In this document: positions 44,765 through 53,395 of the stretch, piece after piece
Layout: each line of letters begins with the position of its first letter
How positions within the stretch are numbered: the stretch's first letter is position 1
Notes under the pieces: model-generated
What the model saw: only the letters and a program-made list of their open reading frames with translations
Told to the model about the DNA's origin: nothing
Database searches by the model: none
Position numbers and translations under genes: made by a program
DNA from: Candidatus Enterococcus huntleyi
GTDB taxonomy: Bacteria > Bacillota > Bacilli > Lactobacillales > Enterococcaceae
Direction: 5' to 3'
Assembly (NCBI RefSeq): GCF_009933175.1
Contig: NZ_MAEJ01000002.1
Coordinates: 1 to 59,200 of the forward strand
Length of the DNA stretch: 59,200 bases

Positions 44765-44793
44765 AGAATATAGCCATTCGACTCTTTTGTCAA
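44765..44793 (-). promoter_or_regulatory. Promoter of the T-box/nhaC transcript
   Basis: Minus strand TTGACA (44788-44793), 17-bp spacer, TATTCT (44765-44770). Confidence 0.7.
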
Positions 44794-44980
44794 TAGGTCT
44801 GCTCACGATTCTTTCCGTTTTGTTATTTTAAAACAGCGTCAATAAATAATTGCCCTAGCTAAATGAAAGCAAAACTTCAGATCAAAATGAGGTACTTCCC
44901 TGCCAAATACCTACTTTCCCCAATTAAATAAATCTCAACTAACTTATTTTACTGAGAGAAAAAAGGGTGTTTTGCAGCAC

Positions 44981-45116
44981 TTGTGGCTAGTTGCGGTGTT
45001 CTCAAGGGGTAAAATGAAGGTAAAAGGCCTCTTTTCCAGGAAAAACCCACTCTCTAAAGGATTCTTGATATTTTGCATTCCGTCAAAATCTCAAAAAACA
45101 CCGCAACTAGCCACAA
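44981..45116. repeat. Inverted-repeat element E3
   Basis: Perfect 20-bp inverted repeats, TTGTGGCTAGTTGCGGTGTT at 44981-45000 and its complement at 45097-45116, with about 96 bp between. The centre contains AAAACCCACTCTCTAAAGGATTC, which aligns with E2 and E4 although the ends of E2 are entirely different. Confidence 0.75.
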
Positions 45117-45300
45117 CTCTATAAAAAGTAAAAAAGCGGTGATTTTCTAAAAAAATTGAGAAACGGTGCTAACTATCCACTTAAAATCTTCTGATTTCCA
45201 TAAAAGTCGGTCGAAGAATCCCAGTCTTACAGGATTCTATAATTTTCACAAACAGCAATGGGCTTATTCTAGAGAAGGTAACTGCCCATTTTTGAGATAC

Positions 45301-45385
45301 TTGTGGCTAGTTGCGTTTTTCTTAAAGGAAAATACGATTGAAAACAGCCTTTTCATGAGTAAAACCCACTAGCTAAAGGATTTGC
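45301..45385 (+). repeat. Truncated element E4
   Basis: Begins with the E3 end TTGTGGCTAGTTGCG (45301-45315) and holds the core GTAAAACCCACTAG and CTAAAGGATT (45358-45382), but its right inverted repeat is missing; an S-type unit begins instead. Confidence 0.6.
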
Positions 45386-45388
45386 CTG

Positions 45389-45430
45389 TCCTATTTGACA
45401 AGTTACAGAGTAGTAGGATGGCAATATAGT
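45389..45430 (+). repeat. Diverged S-type structured unit
   Basis: TCCTA (45389-45393) and TAGGA (45414-45418) pair around TTTGACAAGTTACAGAGTAG, which aligns with the loop ACCAAGTGTCAGAG of unit 4 at 26.95 kb; TGGCAAT follows as in other units. Helices P2 and P3 are not evident. Confidence 0.45.
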
Positions 45431-45543
45431 CTAGAATATAAGAACAAGCAAAAGATCGAGTTCCTGCCAAATAAATCGGCAGTTCCTCGACCTTCTTATT
45501 CTATGTGCGTTTTACTCAATTTGACCTATGATTTTTTCGCTGT

Positions 45544-45909
45544 TTAGTCACTTTCGACTTGTAGTAACTGTTCTTTTAAACTCGCAAACTCACTTTTTAG
45601 TCCATGGATTTCGCCGTAGACTGCCATCAATTCTTTGGCTAATTCGCCAGTAGTTTCGGCACTCATCATTAAATCTTCGGCATGCGTCATTAGTAAAGAC
45701 ATCCAGACCGTATCGCCGCCCGCCTCTTTTTGCACTAATTGTCCATGCACTTGATGGGCTTCCCGGTAATGTTCTTGACCTTGGGCAAATAGTTCTTGAC
45801 CCGCTGTTTCCTCACCATTACGGAATTTTTGCAAAGCTTCAAAATAACAGCTACGCGCAGCTCCAGCGTTTGAGATTAATTGAAAGCAAACGATTTCTGT
45901 TTCTTCCAT
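45544..45909 (-). CDS. PTS EIIA, lactose/cellobiose family
   Basis: Trimeric helical phosphocarrier of 121 residues. The active His is in LLMTHAEDLMMSAET near residue 75; ISNAGAARSCYFEAL near the start is the family signature. It would pass phosphate from HPr to the EIIB encoded 3 nt upstream. Last gene of the operon. With the EIIC gene broken, this transporter may not work unless another EIIC pairs with it. Confidence 0.93.
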   Translation of the reverse strand: MEETEIVCFQLISNAGAARSCYFEALQKFRNGEETAGQELFAQGQEHYREAHQVHGQLVQKEAGGDTVWMSLLMTHAEDLMMSAETTGELAKELMAVYGEIHGLKSEFASLKEQLLQVESD

Positions 45910-45912
45910 CCA

Positions 45913-46212
45913 TTATCCTCCTATCAGCGCCAAAGCTTGGTCTAAGGTTTTTTTGCCGTCCATCATGCCATATGAACGCATGTCGATGGCCGCTACTGGA
46001 CAAGAAACAGCTGACGTAACCTCTCCTTGGCGATAAGAAACCTGTGGTCCTAATAACACGCAATCTGCGTCACTTCCAACGGTTGCTGCAGCATCAATCG
46101 GATGTGCGTCAATCGTGACTTCTACCCCTTTTTCAGTAGCTGCTTTTTTCATATTGTTAACTAAGACACCTGTCGACATCCCGCCGGCACATAATAAAAT
46201 TATTTTTTTCAT
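45913..46212 (-). CDS. PTS EIIB, cellobiose/lichenan family
   Basis: 99-residue phosphocarrier with the active Cys8 in LLCAGGMSTGVL and the family end DQALALI. Lies between the broken EIIC gene and EIIA; ribosome binding site GAGGAG before the ATG at 46212. Confidence 0.94.
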   Translation of the reverse strand: MKKIILLCAGGMSTGVLVNNMKKAATEKGVEVTIDAHPIDAAATVGSDADCVLLGPQVSYRQGEVTSAVSCPVAAIDMRSYGMMDGKKTLDQALALIGG

Positions 46213-46251
46213 CGATAAATTCTCCTCATTTTAAGTATATTCTGAATATAA

Positions 46252-47559
46252 TTAAGCTAATTCTTCTCCGCCAACAGGCTGAAATGCTGCTTCTTTTTCT
46301 GCTAAAGCTTCTTGTGCCGCAATTGCTTTTTCTTCCGCCAAAGCCGCTTTATCTTGTGAGCGCATAAATGGAATATAGATGACCACACATAAGATAAATT
46401 GAACTAATTGAGCGACAATTCCCTGCCAACCATTTACTAAGAAGCCACCAAAGATAACTGGGAATCCGGTTGGGATTGAGACCCCATTATGATACGGTAA
46501 GAAGCCAACAATTGTTAATAGATACGCTGATAAGACTGAGACAGCTGGTGTCACCATCAACGGAATGATCATGCGCATGTTCATTACTTACGGAATCCCG
46601 AATTTAACTGGTTCAGAAATCCCAAACATTGAAGGGATCAAGCCGACTTTTCCGACAGCCTTCAACTGCTCTGATTTACAACTAAAGATAGCTAACAATG
46701 CGACTGCAAATGAACGCGCCCCACGGTTATTTAAAATGAAGCCAATCGTGAACAAGTGTGGCAACGCTGCGCCAGCACTATACGCTGCTAAATTGTCTAA
46801 TCCTGGTTGGTAGAACACTAACATTAGGACTGGATAGACCGCTAGCACGCCGTGAATCCCGAAGAACCATAAGAACTCGATGAAGGCCACAATGATCATA
46901 CACGTGAAGACGTTGGCACCTAATGAAGTTAATGGCGCTTGGACCCATGTGTAAATCATGCTAGTCAATGTGCCATATGGAGTCAAGCTCATAACGACGT
47001 AGATGATGCCCATCACAGTTGAAACAATCACGGCAGGCACGATTGCTGCAAAAGATTTATTCACAATTGGTGGCACAGATTCTGGCATTTTGATAACCAA
47101 ATTCTTATTCACACACAAGATGTAGATTCGAGCACCGATCAAGCCGGCAAACATCGCCACGAACATACCGCCTGAACCTAAAGTTTCTAGCTTCAATGTT
47201 TTGGTCTCTTCTAATAGTGAAATTGGACTTAAAATCAAGAATGATACCACACTCATCAGTCCAGCATTCAACTGGTCTGCTTTCAGTTGTTCCGCTAATT
47301 TGTAACCAACTAAGAACGCTACATACAGTGAAATCACGTCAATTGTCATGGCATTCATCTGCGTCAATAATGCTTTCAGGCCAATCTGTTCCATGATTTG
47401 TTGCGTCGGTCCAATATTAATCGCATTGATTAGTGAAGCAATCGAACTAATCATCATCACCGGCATCAAACCCATCATGGCATTCGAAATCGCGCGCATG
47501 TACGTGTTATTTTGAATTTTAATTGCCCCATTCAGAATCGCATCTTTTACATTTTTCAT
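46252..47559 (-). pseudogene. PTS EIIC, cellobiose/lichenan family, interrupted by an in-frame stop
   Basis: Ten-segment sugar transporter. The reading frame runs 323 codons from ATG 47559 to a TAA at 46585-46587, then continues in the same frame for 111 codons to 46252. The break is inside the conserved EPVKFGIP / VMNMRMIIPL motif, where intact relatives have one residue in place of the stop. Without it the protein would be about 435 residues, a normal EIIC length. One base change explains it. The C-terminal part could only be made by reinitiation at the ATG at 46581-46579. Either the gene is inactive or the base is a sequencing error. Confidence 0.85.
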
Positions 47560-47567
47560 ATTTTTGC

Positions 47568-48368
47568 CTACCTTCCTTCATCTTCTAAGTATTTTTCTCT
47601 TAATTTAGTAATCTGCTCTTCAGTCAACCCTAATTCCTCTTTAGCATAACGCTCAATCCCGCCATACTCTTCAATCATTTCCAGTGCTGTAGTTAAAAAT
47701 GAAGCGTCAGCCTCTTTAAAATAACGCACAGCCTGGACAAAATCAGGATTGTTTGATTGTTCCATCAACTCTTTCAGACTACGTTCATTTTTCTCCTTCT
47801 TATACACATTCGTCAGGAGATAGTCGTGCATGATATCCTCTTTTGAGACACCCAATAATAGATGAATTAGTGCCACGCCATACCCTGTGCGGTCTTTTCC
47901 GCCACGACAATGCTGCACAACCGCCGTTTCATTATCATCTAAATAGATTTCTAACATTTCTTTATAGACTTCCTGACAACGTTCCGAACGAACAAACTCC
48001 CGATTCTGCTCTGTCATCAAGAATTTTGCTAATTCAGCCGTCATATTTTCAAAATCAAGCGGTTTTTCTTCGCCATTTTCTGAAGAAGCCAATGCCGCAA
48101 TATTTGCGATTGGATCCAGATAGACCACTCGCGCTTCGCCAATCGGTAAATCTTCATTATCGACACGCTCTTTTTCATTTCGAAAATCAATAATTGTCGT
48201 CAAACCTAGCTCCGCTAATTGAGCCTGATCTTTTGGCGTCAATTTGCTCAGTTCATCTGAACGATACAATTTCCCTTTAACAACCTTCTTACCAAAACTT
48301 GTCTCATAACCCCCAAAATCACGGAAATTATACGCACCCTCTAATTGAATTTTTTCTTTATCTGTCAT
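47568..48368 (-). CDS. PTP-like (Y_phosphatase3) phosphatase
   Basis: Tyrosine or lipid phosphatase of the IphP/LipA/MptpB type, 266 residues. The catalytic P-loop HCRGGKDRTG (Cys near residue 151) has the extra Asp of that group. NFRDFGGYET near the start and LYRSDEL near residue 37 are further family marks. Start at ATG 48368 follows GGAG; it begins 5 nt after the regulator stop. A phosphatase inside a PTS operon is unusual; it may act on a sugar phosphate or on a PTS protein, but this is not shown. Confidence 0.9.
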   Translation of the reverse strand: MTDKEKIQLEGAYNFRDFGGYETSFGKKVVKGKLYRSDELSKLTPKDQAQLAELGLTTIIDFRNEKERVDNEDLPIGEARVVYLDPIANIAALASSENGEEKPLDFENMTAELAKFLMTEQNREFVRSERCQEVYKEMLEIYLDDNETAVVQHCRGGKDRTGYGVALIHLLLGVSKEDIMHDYLLTNVYKKEKNERSLKELMEQSNNPDFVQAVRYFKEADASFLTTALEMIEEYGGIERYAKEELGLTEEQITKLREKYLEDEGR

Positions 48369-48373
48369 ACACT

Positions 48374-50257
48374 TTACTCCTTTATCACTGACATAAATTC
48401 TTCGAAATTTTCTGCTTGAATCATCTGCTGCATCTTGACCGGTGATGAGCACAAATGGATCAAATGCTCCGTCAACGGCTTGCTTTTCAGATGATCTTTC
48501 TTATTAATTAGAACCAAGAACACAATTCGGACAGAATGTTTGTACCAAAAGATTGGTTTTTTCAACGTCAATACACAAACCATTGTCTTTGGACTAATCA
48601 AAGCATTCGGATGAGGAAAAGCAGCATTTGGTAATAAATCCGTTCCAAAATAGTTTTCTCGTTCCTCAACCAAGGCTTCAAAGTTTTCTGGCAAAGCTAG
48701 TTTCTTCCGCGCTTCTTTCGATAAAAACGCTAACAATTCCTTACGTGAACCAAATTGTTTATTGGTAAAATATAACTCTTCACTAAAGTACGAATACAAT
48801 TGTGCTGCACTGACTTCCGCAGCCAAGACTTTTTCGATTTTCTGAACCGTAGCAGGTTGTAGAAAATACTCAAAGTCAAAAATTGGAATGCTTCCGCGAT
48901 AATCAACGGGTGTCGTGGTGAATATGAAGTCATAATCGTTATTTTGCAAATATTCTTCATAATCCCGTTGCTCACAGATGGTAATGGAATCTATATGATG
49001 GTGAAAATATTTGCCAAACTTAACTTTCAGTAATTCACCCGTCGAACGACCTAATTCATTAATGACCAAAATTTGCTTCTTAGCGATCGAATTAGCCTCG
49101 CGATTCAGCGAAACATCAAAATGCATCGCTAGATAGCTCAATTCATGGTCACTAACTCGTTGCTGATACTTACGATAAATAGTTTGTCCGGCAATAATGG
49201 CTAAATCATAGCCCATGACACAATGGATTTTGACTTGATCCAACAAAGGATTCTTCAACTCAATTCCTAGATGTAGCCGGTCAATCAAAGGCGCACAATG
49301 AATATTTAACATCGTTTGAAGCTCTAAATCATGTAACAAATCCAAATGTTTTTGTTCTTTAATTTCCAAAAGAATTTCATTTACCAACTCATTAACTTCT
49401 TTTGAAACCACCTGAGATTCTTCTGAAACAGCGATTCGTTTCCCCACAATTTGACCCAACACATAATTGTGTTCGCTTTCAGAAAACTGTACCTCACAAG
49501 CCTCTTCTAAACGATCGATAATCCGTTGACCCAACAACTCTTGTTCGCTATTGGTCCGCCCTTTAACAGGAATACTCTGTTCCAAGTAGCAACCTTCTTG
49601 CATCCGGGTGACCGCAATTTGTAGATGATACGTCAAATTGTTTAAAATATTTTCTGAGATGGGGTAAGCCTGTTTAGCAAACTCTTCAGAAATGATTTCT
49701 TTAATCAGTTCAAACAGCTCCGAAGCCGTCTCACCGAATAGACTAACCGTGTCATCACGCATCTTCAAATGATATTTTTGGACATAATTACTAGCTAAAA
49801 ACCGCCGTAAATCAAACTCACTCCCAGCAATCTTCATCCCATAATAGGGCTTTGCTTCTAAGGTTAATTGATAATAGCTCAGAATTCGTCGGAAATTCTT
49901 CAACTCTGCGGATAGTTTACTTTGAGAAATAAATAAGTGCGTACAAATCGTTTCCGCTTTAACATAATCTTCTTGAGCAATAAAGAATTCAATCAACTGT
50001 TCTAGCAAATCTTCTTTCTGACGCGTCTGTTCCTGCACCTTCAGAAATTTTTCTTGATTTGTTATTTGAAGTGATAATCCCCGTCCTTTCTTTCCCTCAA
50101 TCCAACAGCCAGTTTCTTCGCGCTGTTGGTTCAGTTCTGTCACATACCGGCGAATCGTTTTCGAACTAACGCCTAATTGAATAGCCGCCATTTCGCTCGT
50201 CAAACCAGCAGGTGATTTACTCAATAATTCAATTAAGGATAAGCTTGTTTTTTCCAT
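48374..50257 (-). CDS. LicR/CelR-type PRD regulator with EIIA domain
   Basis: Sugar-responsive transcription activator, 627 residues. N-terminal HTH (GLTSEMAAIQLGVSSKTIRR at 17-36), second HTH region near residue 100, two PRD domains (about 180-390), an EIIB-like domain (about 395-480) and a C-terminal EIIA domain with AFPHPNALIS near residue 545. The EIIB-like domain reads QILVINELGRSTG and lacks the usual Cys, so it probably cannot carry phosphate there. First gene of the operon; it would control phosphatase, EIIC, EIIB and EIIA. Confidence 0.92.
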   Translation of the reverse strand: MEKTSLSLIELLSKSPAGLTSEMAAIQLGVSSKTIRRYVTELNQQREETGCWIEGKKGRGLSLQITNQEKFLKVQEQTRQKEDLLEQLIEFFIAQEDYVKAETICTHLFISQSKLSAELKNFRRILSYYQLTLEAKPYYGMKIAGSEFDLRRFLASNYVQKYHLKMRDDTVSLFGETASELFELIKEIISEEFAKQAYPISENILNNLTYHLQIAVTRMQEGCYLEQSIPVKGRTNSEQELLGQRIIDRLEEACEVQFSESEHNYVLGQIVGKRIAVSEESQVVSKEVNELVNEILLEIKEQKHLDLLHDLELQTMLNIHCAPLIDRLHLGIELKNPLLDQVKIHCVMGYDLAIIAGQTIYRKYQQRVSDHELSYLAMHFDVSLNREANSIAKKQILVINELGRSTGELLKVKFGKYFHHHIDSITICEQRDYEEYLQNNDYDFIFTTTPVDYRGSIPIFDFEYFLQPATVQKIEKVLAAEVSAAQLYSYFSEELYFTNKQFGSRKELLAFLSKEARKKLALPENFEALVEERENYFGTDLLPNAAFPHPNALISPKTMVCVLTLKKPIFWYKHSVRIVFLVLINKKDHLKSKPLTEHLIHLCSSPVKMQQMIQAENFEEFMSVIKE

Positions 50258-50803
50258 TTATCTTTACCTCACTTATAGTGTACGTTTCTTTCCCCCAGAC
50301 CTCCATTTGCATAATGTCTCTTTCGCTTCGGAAATTTTCACAAGGAAGTCATCTAGCACGCAACTGCTCATTTAGGACACTTGCTCTCTGAAATTAGGGC
50401 AAAGAACGAGCAAGTTATCCATCGTATTTCCCTATAAATAGTTAAAATACGCCTGTTCTCCACCCTTAATTATGCTGTGAAAAAACGCAAAAAACCACCC
50501 TTTTTTAATTAGAAAAGACAAAGAAAAAATGACAGTAAAAACATACGTTATTTTCAATAACTAGACAGATAAAATATGCCTAAACATTAGGAAAGCTAGC
50601 CATTATAATGAAAAAAAAGGAAAACCATTCGGCATTTTAGAAATATTTTTTGTTAATTACAATTGATTGCACACATAAAAAAATCGGTCTTCTCAAAAAA
50701 AGGTGAAAAAAAAGAGCCCCCTCGGACTCTTTTCTTGTCTATTCATTTAAAAAATTCAACTATGTGAGACTGAACTTCTACTTATTTGATAATTGGTTTC
50801 TAA
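50258..50803. other. 546-bp spacer, no gene seen
   Basis: AT-rich. Contains a TATAAG just before the PTS regulator gene on the minus strand and a terminator at 50713-50730. Nothing else could be assigned. Confidence 0.6.
50713..50730 (-). terminator. Terminator of the DUF368 gene
   Basis: AGAGTCC pairs with GGGCTCT around a short loop, followed by TTTTTTTTC on the minus strand. Confidence 0.75.
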
Positions 50804-51646
50804 CTATTTATACTTATCTTCCAATTTGCTCATCCAAAGGCCTAACCAAGCGCCTAGAATAAATAGGATGATGCTCATAACTAAGGTCATCAGTGTCGCG
50901 CCGGAATAATCAGCAACGGGTGGGATGACAATCAAAAGGGTTGATGCAGCAACAATCCCGATGATGAAATGATAGACTTGCGCATGGAAATTGGCTAACA
51001 ACCACTCCATTAATTTAGAAAAGGCTAGCATCACAACAATTCCACCAATCGCAATTGGCACAAAAACATCAATGATAGCAAATGATTTGAAGCCTTTCAA
51101 CATCGGATCATATAAGCCTAAGACTAATAATAAATTCGAAGGACTTAATCCAGGCACTAACACACCAAGAGCGATTAAGCCACCGGCAATCACGAAGCCG
51201 AAGAAATTAGCTGGCAATGTGCCAAGTAAATCATCCATAAAGTAGAGTAATAAGAAGCCAATCACTAATGTGCCGACAAACCAAACCATGTCGATTGGAC
51301 GACGTTCTCTTTTACTTGTCGATTCTTTCAATAACGATGGCAGCGTGCCGATAATCGCACCGGCAAAGCCCCACAAAACGACGATTTGATAATTGGCTAG
51401 TAGCCATTCCAAAGGTTTTGATAAGACGCCAATTCCGACGACTCCACCAATCCCAACGGGTAAAAAGAATAAAAAGTTTTCTTTAAAATTCTTGGTCAAA
51501 TGAGCCATAAAGCTCAACATGCGTTCGTAAATTCCAAGGATTGCCGCCAATACTCCTCCAGAAACTCCTGGTAAAATAAAGCCTAAAGCAATAACGACTC
51601 CTTTAATGAATCGTGATAATACACTTTCTGATTTCTGTTTCTCCAT
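50804..51646 (-). CDS. DUF368 (PopT-type) membrane protein
   Basis: 280 residues with about eight to nine membrane segments. Two similar PG-x-S motifs occur, LPGVSGG near residue 25 and VPGLSPSN near residue 165, indicating an internal repeat with inverted or parallel halves. DUF368 proteins (PopT) were recently linked to return of undecaprenyl phosphate across the membrane for reuse in wall and polysaccharide synthesis. That role is applied here by family only. Monocistronic, with AGGAGAG before the ATG. Confidence 0.88.
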   Translation of the reverse strand: MEKQKSESVLSRFIKGVVIALGFILPGVSGGVLAAILGIYERMLSFMAHLTKNFKENFLFFLPVGIGGVVGIGVLSKPLEWLLANYQIVVLWGFAGAIIGTLPSLLKESTSKRERRPIDMVWFVGTLVIGFLLLYFMDDLLGTLPANFFGFVIAGGLIALGVLVPGLSPSNLLLVLGLYDPMLKGFKSFAIIDVFVPIAIGGIVVMLAFSKLMEWLLANFHAQVYHFIIGIVAASTLLIVIPPVADYSGATLMTLVMSIILFILGAWLGLWMSKLEDKYK

Positions 51647-51670
51647 AATACTCTCCTTACCTAAATAAAC

Positions 51671-51700
51671 GGTGTGTCAGAAGTAGCTTCTGGCACAACC
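51671..51700 (-). terminator. Terminator of the APC permease gene
   Basis: GTGCCAGAAG-CTA-CTTCTGACAC on the minus strand, with flanking pairs, then TTTATTT; about 70 nt after the stop. Confidence 0.65.
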
Positions 51701-51768
51701 TTTTCTTTGCAACAATACTATAACTATACTTGAGTTGCGTAAAATTAGAAAGACCTATTTATGAAAAT

Positions 51769-53097
51769 TTAAGAGTTCATTCCACGGCTCGTTTTTTGAT
51801 GATAATAGTAGACTGGAATTCCTAGTAAAGTTACCCCGATGCCGATAAGTGCTAACAACGTTTGGGTGAAAATCGTCGCAATTAGGATAAATAATGCGCC
51901 GCCGATGGCGATTAATGGCACGATTGGATAGAAAGGAACTTTATATGGCCGAACCATATCTGGCTCGCGTTTGCGTAAAATAAATACGGCAAAGAAAATT
52001 AACACGCTAAAGAGCCACATCACAAAGACTAGCATATCCGTCAATAAATCGAAGGTTCCTAACTGCATCATCACTAAGGCAATCGCCAGTTGAACAAGGG
52101 CCGCTACGTAAGGCGCCACGAATTTTTTTGAGACTTTTCGGAAGTGACGACTGAAAGGTAATTCATCAGCTAAAGCCATCGCATACGGTACGCGAATGCC
52201 GGTTAAGGTGTAGCCGTTAAGCGCACCATAGACTGAAACTAGAATCCCCAGCGTGACAATCTTCCCGCCACTGGCTCCAAATATTACCGCTGAAGCATCT
52301 GAGGCAGCATTTAAATTCCCTGAAATCGCCTCAACTGGTAAATTTTTAAGAAAAACAAAATTGACTAAGGCATAAATTAACGTAATAAAACTCAAGCCTA
52401 AAATAATTGCTTTCGGTAAATCCTTGGCCGGACGCTTCATCTCACCCGCCATCGCACCGACGCCAAGCCAGCCATCGTAAGCGAATAAGGTTGCCAATAA
52501 GGCTCCACTCAAGCCTTCAAAAAATGAGACATCTTTTCCTGCTTCGATTGGAAATAACGAAACAGAAACTTCTCCACTCGTTGCAAGACCCATCAAAACG
52601 ATTACGGCAATCGGAATTAATTTGATCACTAAGGTCGCTGACTGAACCGTCGAAGCCATCCGTGTACCCAATAAATTCACGCCAGTAATCGAAGCTGCTG
52701 CCACGATGGCGATCGGTAATAAATAACTGTTTGATAAATGAAATAAATTCACAAATTGTGTACCAAAAATAATTGATAAGGCCGCAATATTGGCTGGGAA
52801 ATAAATCAAACTCTGTGCCCAACCTAATAAGAAACTCGGCAGCTTCCCGTAAGCTACCTCGATATACTTGACTGCACCGCCTGTTTCAGGAATGGCCGTC
52901 GCCAATTCTGCCACTGTCAAACCTGCACAAATGGTTAGAATCCCCCCTAAAATCCAAGCAAATATCGTCAAGCTTGCAGACTGCGTATGTCCCACAACAG
53001 CTGCTGTTTTAAAAAATACCCCTGCCCCAATGACTGTTCCCATAACAGTCGACAAGGCCCCAAATAAATTAATTTCTTTCTTTAATTTATTCTCCAT
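51769..53097 (-). CDS. APC-superfamily amino-acid permease (SteT/LAT-like)
   Basis: Twelve-segment permease of 442 residues. The unwound first helix has TVMGTVIGAGVFF (about 16-28), and helix 6 includes FAYDGWLGVGAMAGEMKRPAKDLPKAI near residue 225. It is closest in appearance to the serine/threonine exchanger SteT group; the actual amino acid is unknown. Start set at ATG 53097, with GGAAGG 9 nt upstream; a longer frame of 33 codons lacks a binding site. Promoter and a cre-like site lie upstream. Confidence 0.9.
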   Translation of the reverse strand: MENKLKKEINLFGALSTVMGTVIGAGVFFKTAAVVGHTQSASLTIFAWILGGILTICAGLTVAELATAIPETGGAVKYIEVAYGKLPSFLLGWAQSLIYFPANIAALSIIFGTQFVNLFHLSNSYLLPIAIVAAASITGVNLLGTRMASTVQSATLVIKLIPIAVIVLMGLATSGEVSVSLFPIEAGKDVSFFEGLSGALLATLFAYDGWLGVGAMAGEMKRPAKDLPKAIILGLSFITLIYALVNFVFLKNLPVEAISGNLNAASDASAVIFGASGGKIVTLGILVSVYGALNGYTLTGIRVPYAMALADELPFSRHFRKVSKKFVAPYVAALVQLAIALVMMQLGTFDLLTDMLVFVMWLFSVLIFFAVFILRKREPDMVRPYKVPFYPIVPLIAIGGALFILIATIFTQTLLALIGIGVTLLGIPVYYYHQKTSRGMNS

Positions 53098-53127
53098 ACA
53101 TTCCAACCTTCCCTGTTTATAGATGTT

Positions 53128-53182
53128 AGTATACCCGTTGACACAGTCCATTTCCATTAATTTTGTAAAGAAAACGTTTCCT
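53128..53182 (-). promoter_or_regulatory. Promoter and cre-like site of the APC permease gene
   Basis: Minus strand TGGAAA (53151-53156), 17-bp spacer, TATACT (53128-53133). AGAAAACGTTTCCT (53169-53182) upstream of the -35 matches the CcpA site except at its two end bases. Confidence 0.45.
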
Positions 53183-53395
53183 AAGCTATCGCACAACAGT
53201 CTTAGGCAGAAATCGTTCTTGAGACTGAGGGAAAACCTTAAAATTCCGAGTATACTTCACTTATTGAAACAACAATCATTTACTTAACAAACGAACGGGC
53301 TTATTCGACTAAGCCACATGAATCGATAGATTGACTAAATTCTAAATTCAACGTCCCTATAAAATTAATGACTCACCTGAAAGGAGCCATGCTTG

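Larger units (their letters stand above)
44794..45543. other. 750-bp non-coding repeat region
   Basis: No credible gene. Holds element E3 (44981-45116), partial element E4 (45301-45385) and a diverged S unit (45389-45418). A weak hairpin, TCGAGTTCCTGCCAA with its loose complement at about 45456-45505, precedes the PTS genes on their downstream side. Confidence 0.55.

Noticed and set aside
46579-46587. Programmed recoding of the TAA in the EIIC gene
   Set aside because: No stimulatory stem-loop or known recoding context was seen and EIIC proteins are not known to use readthrough; mutation or error is simpler.
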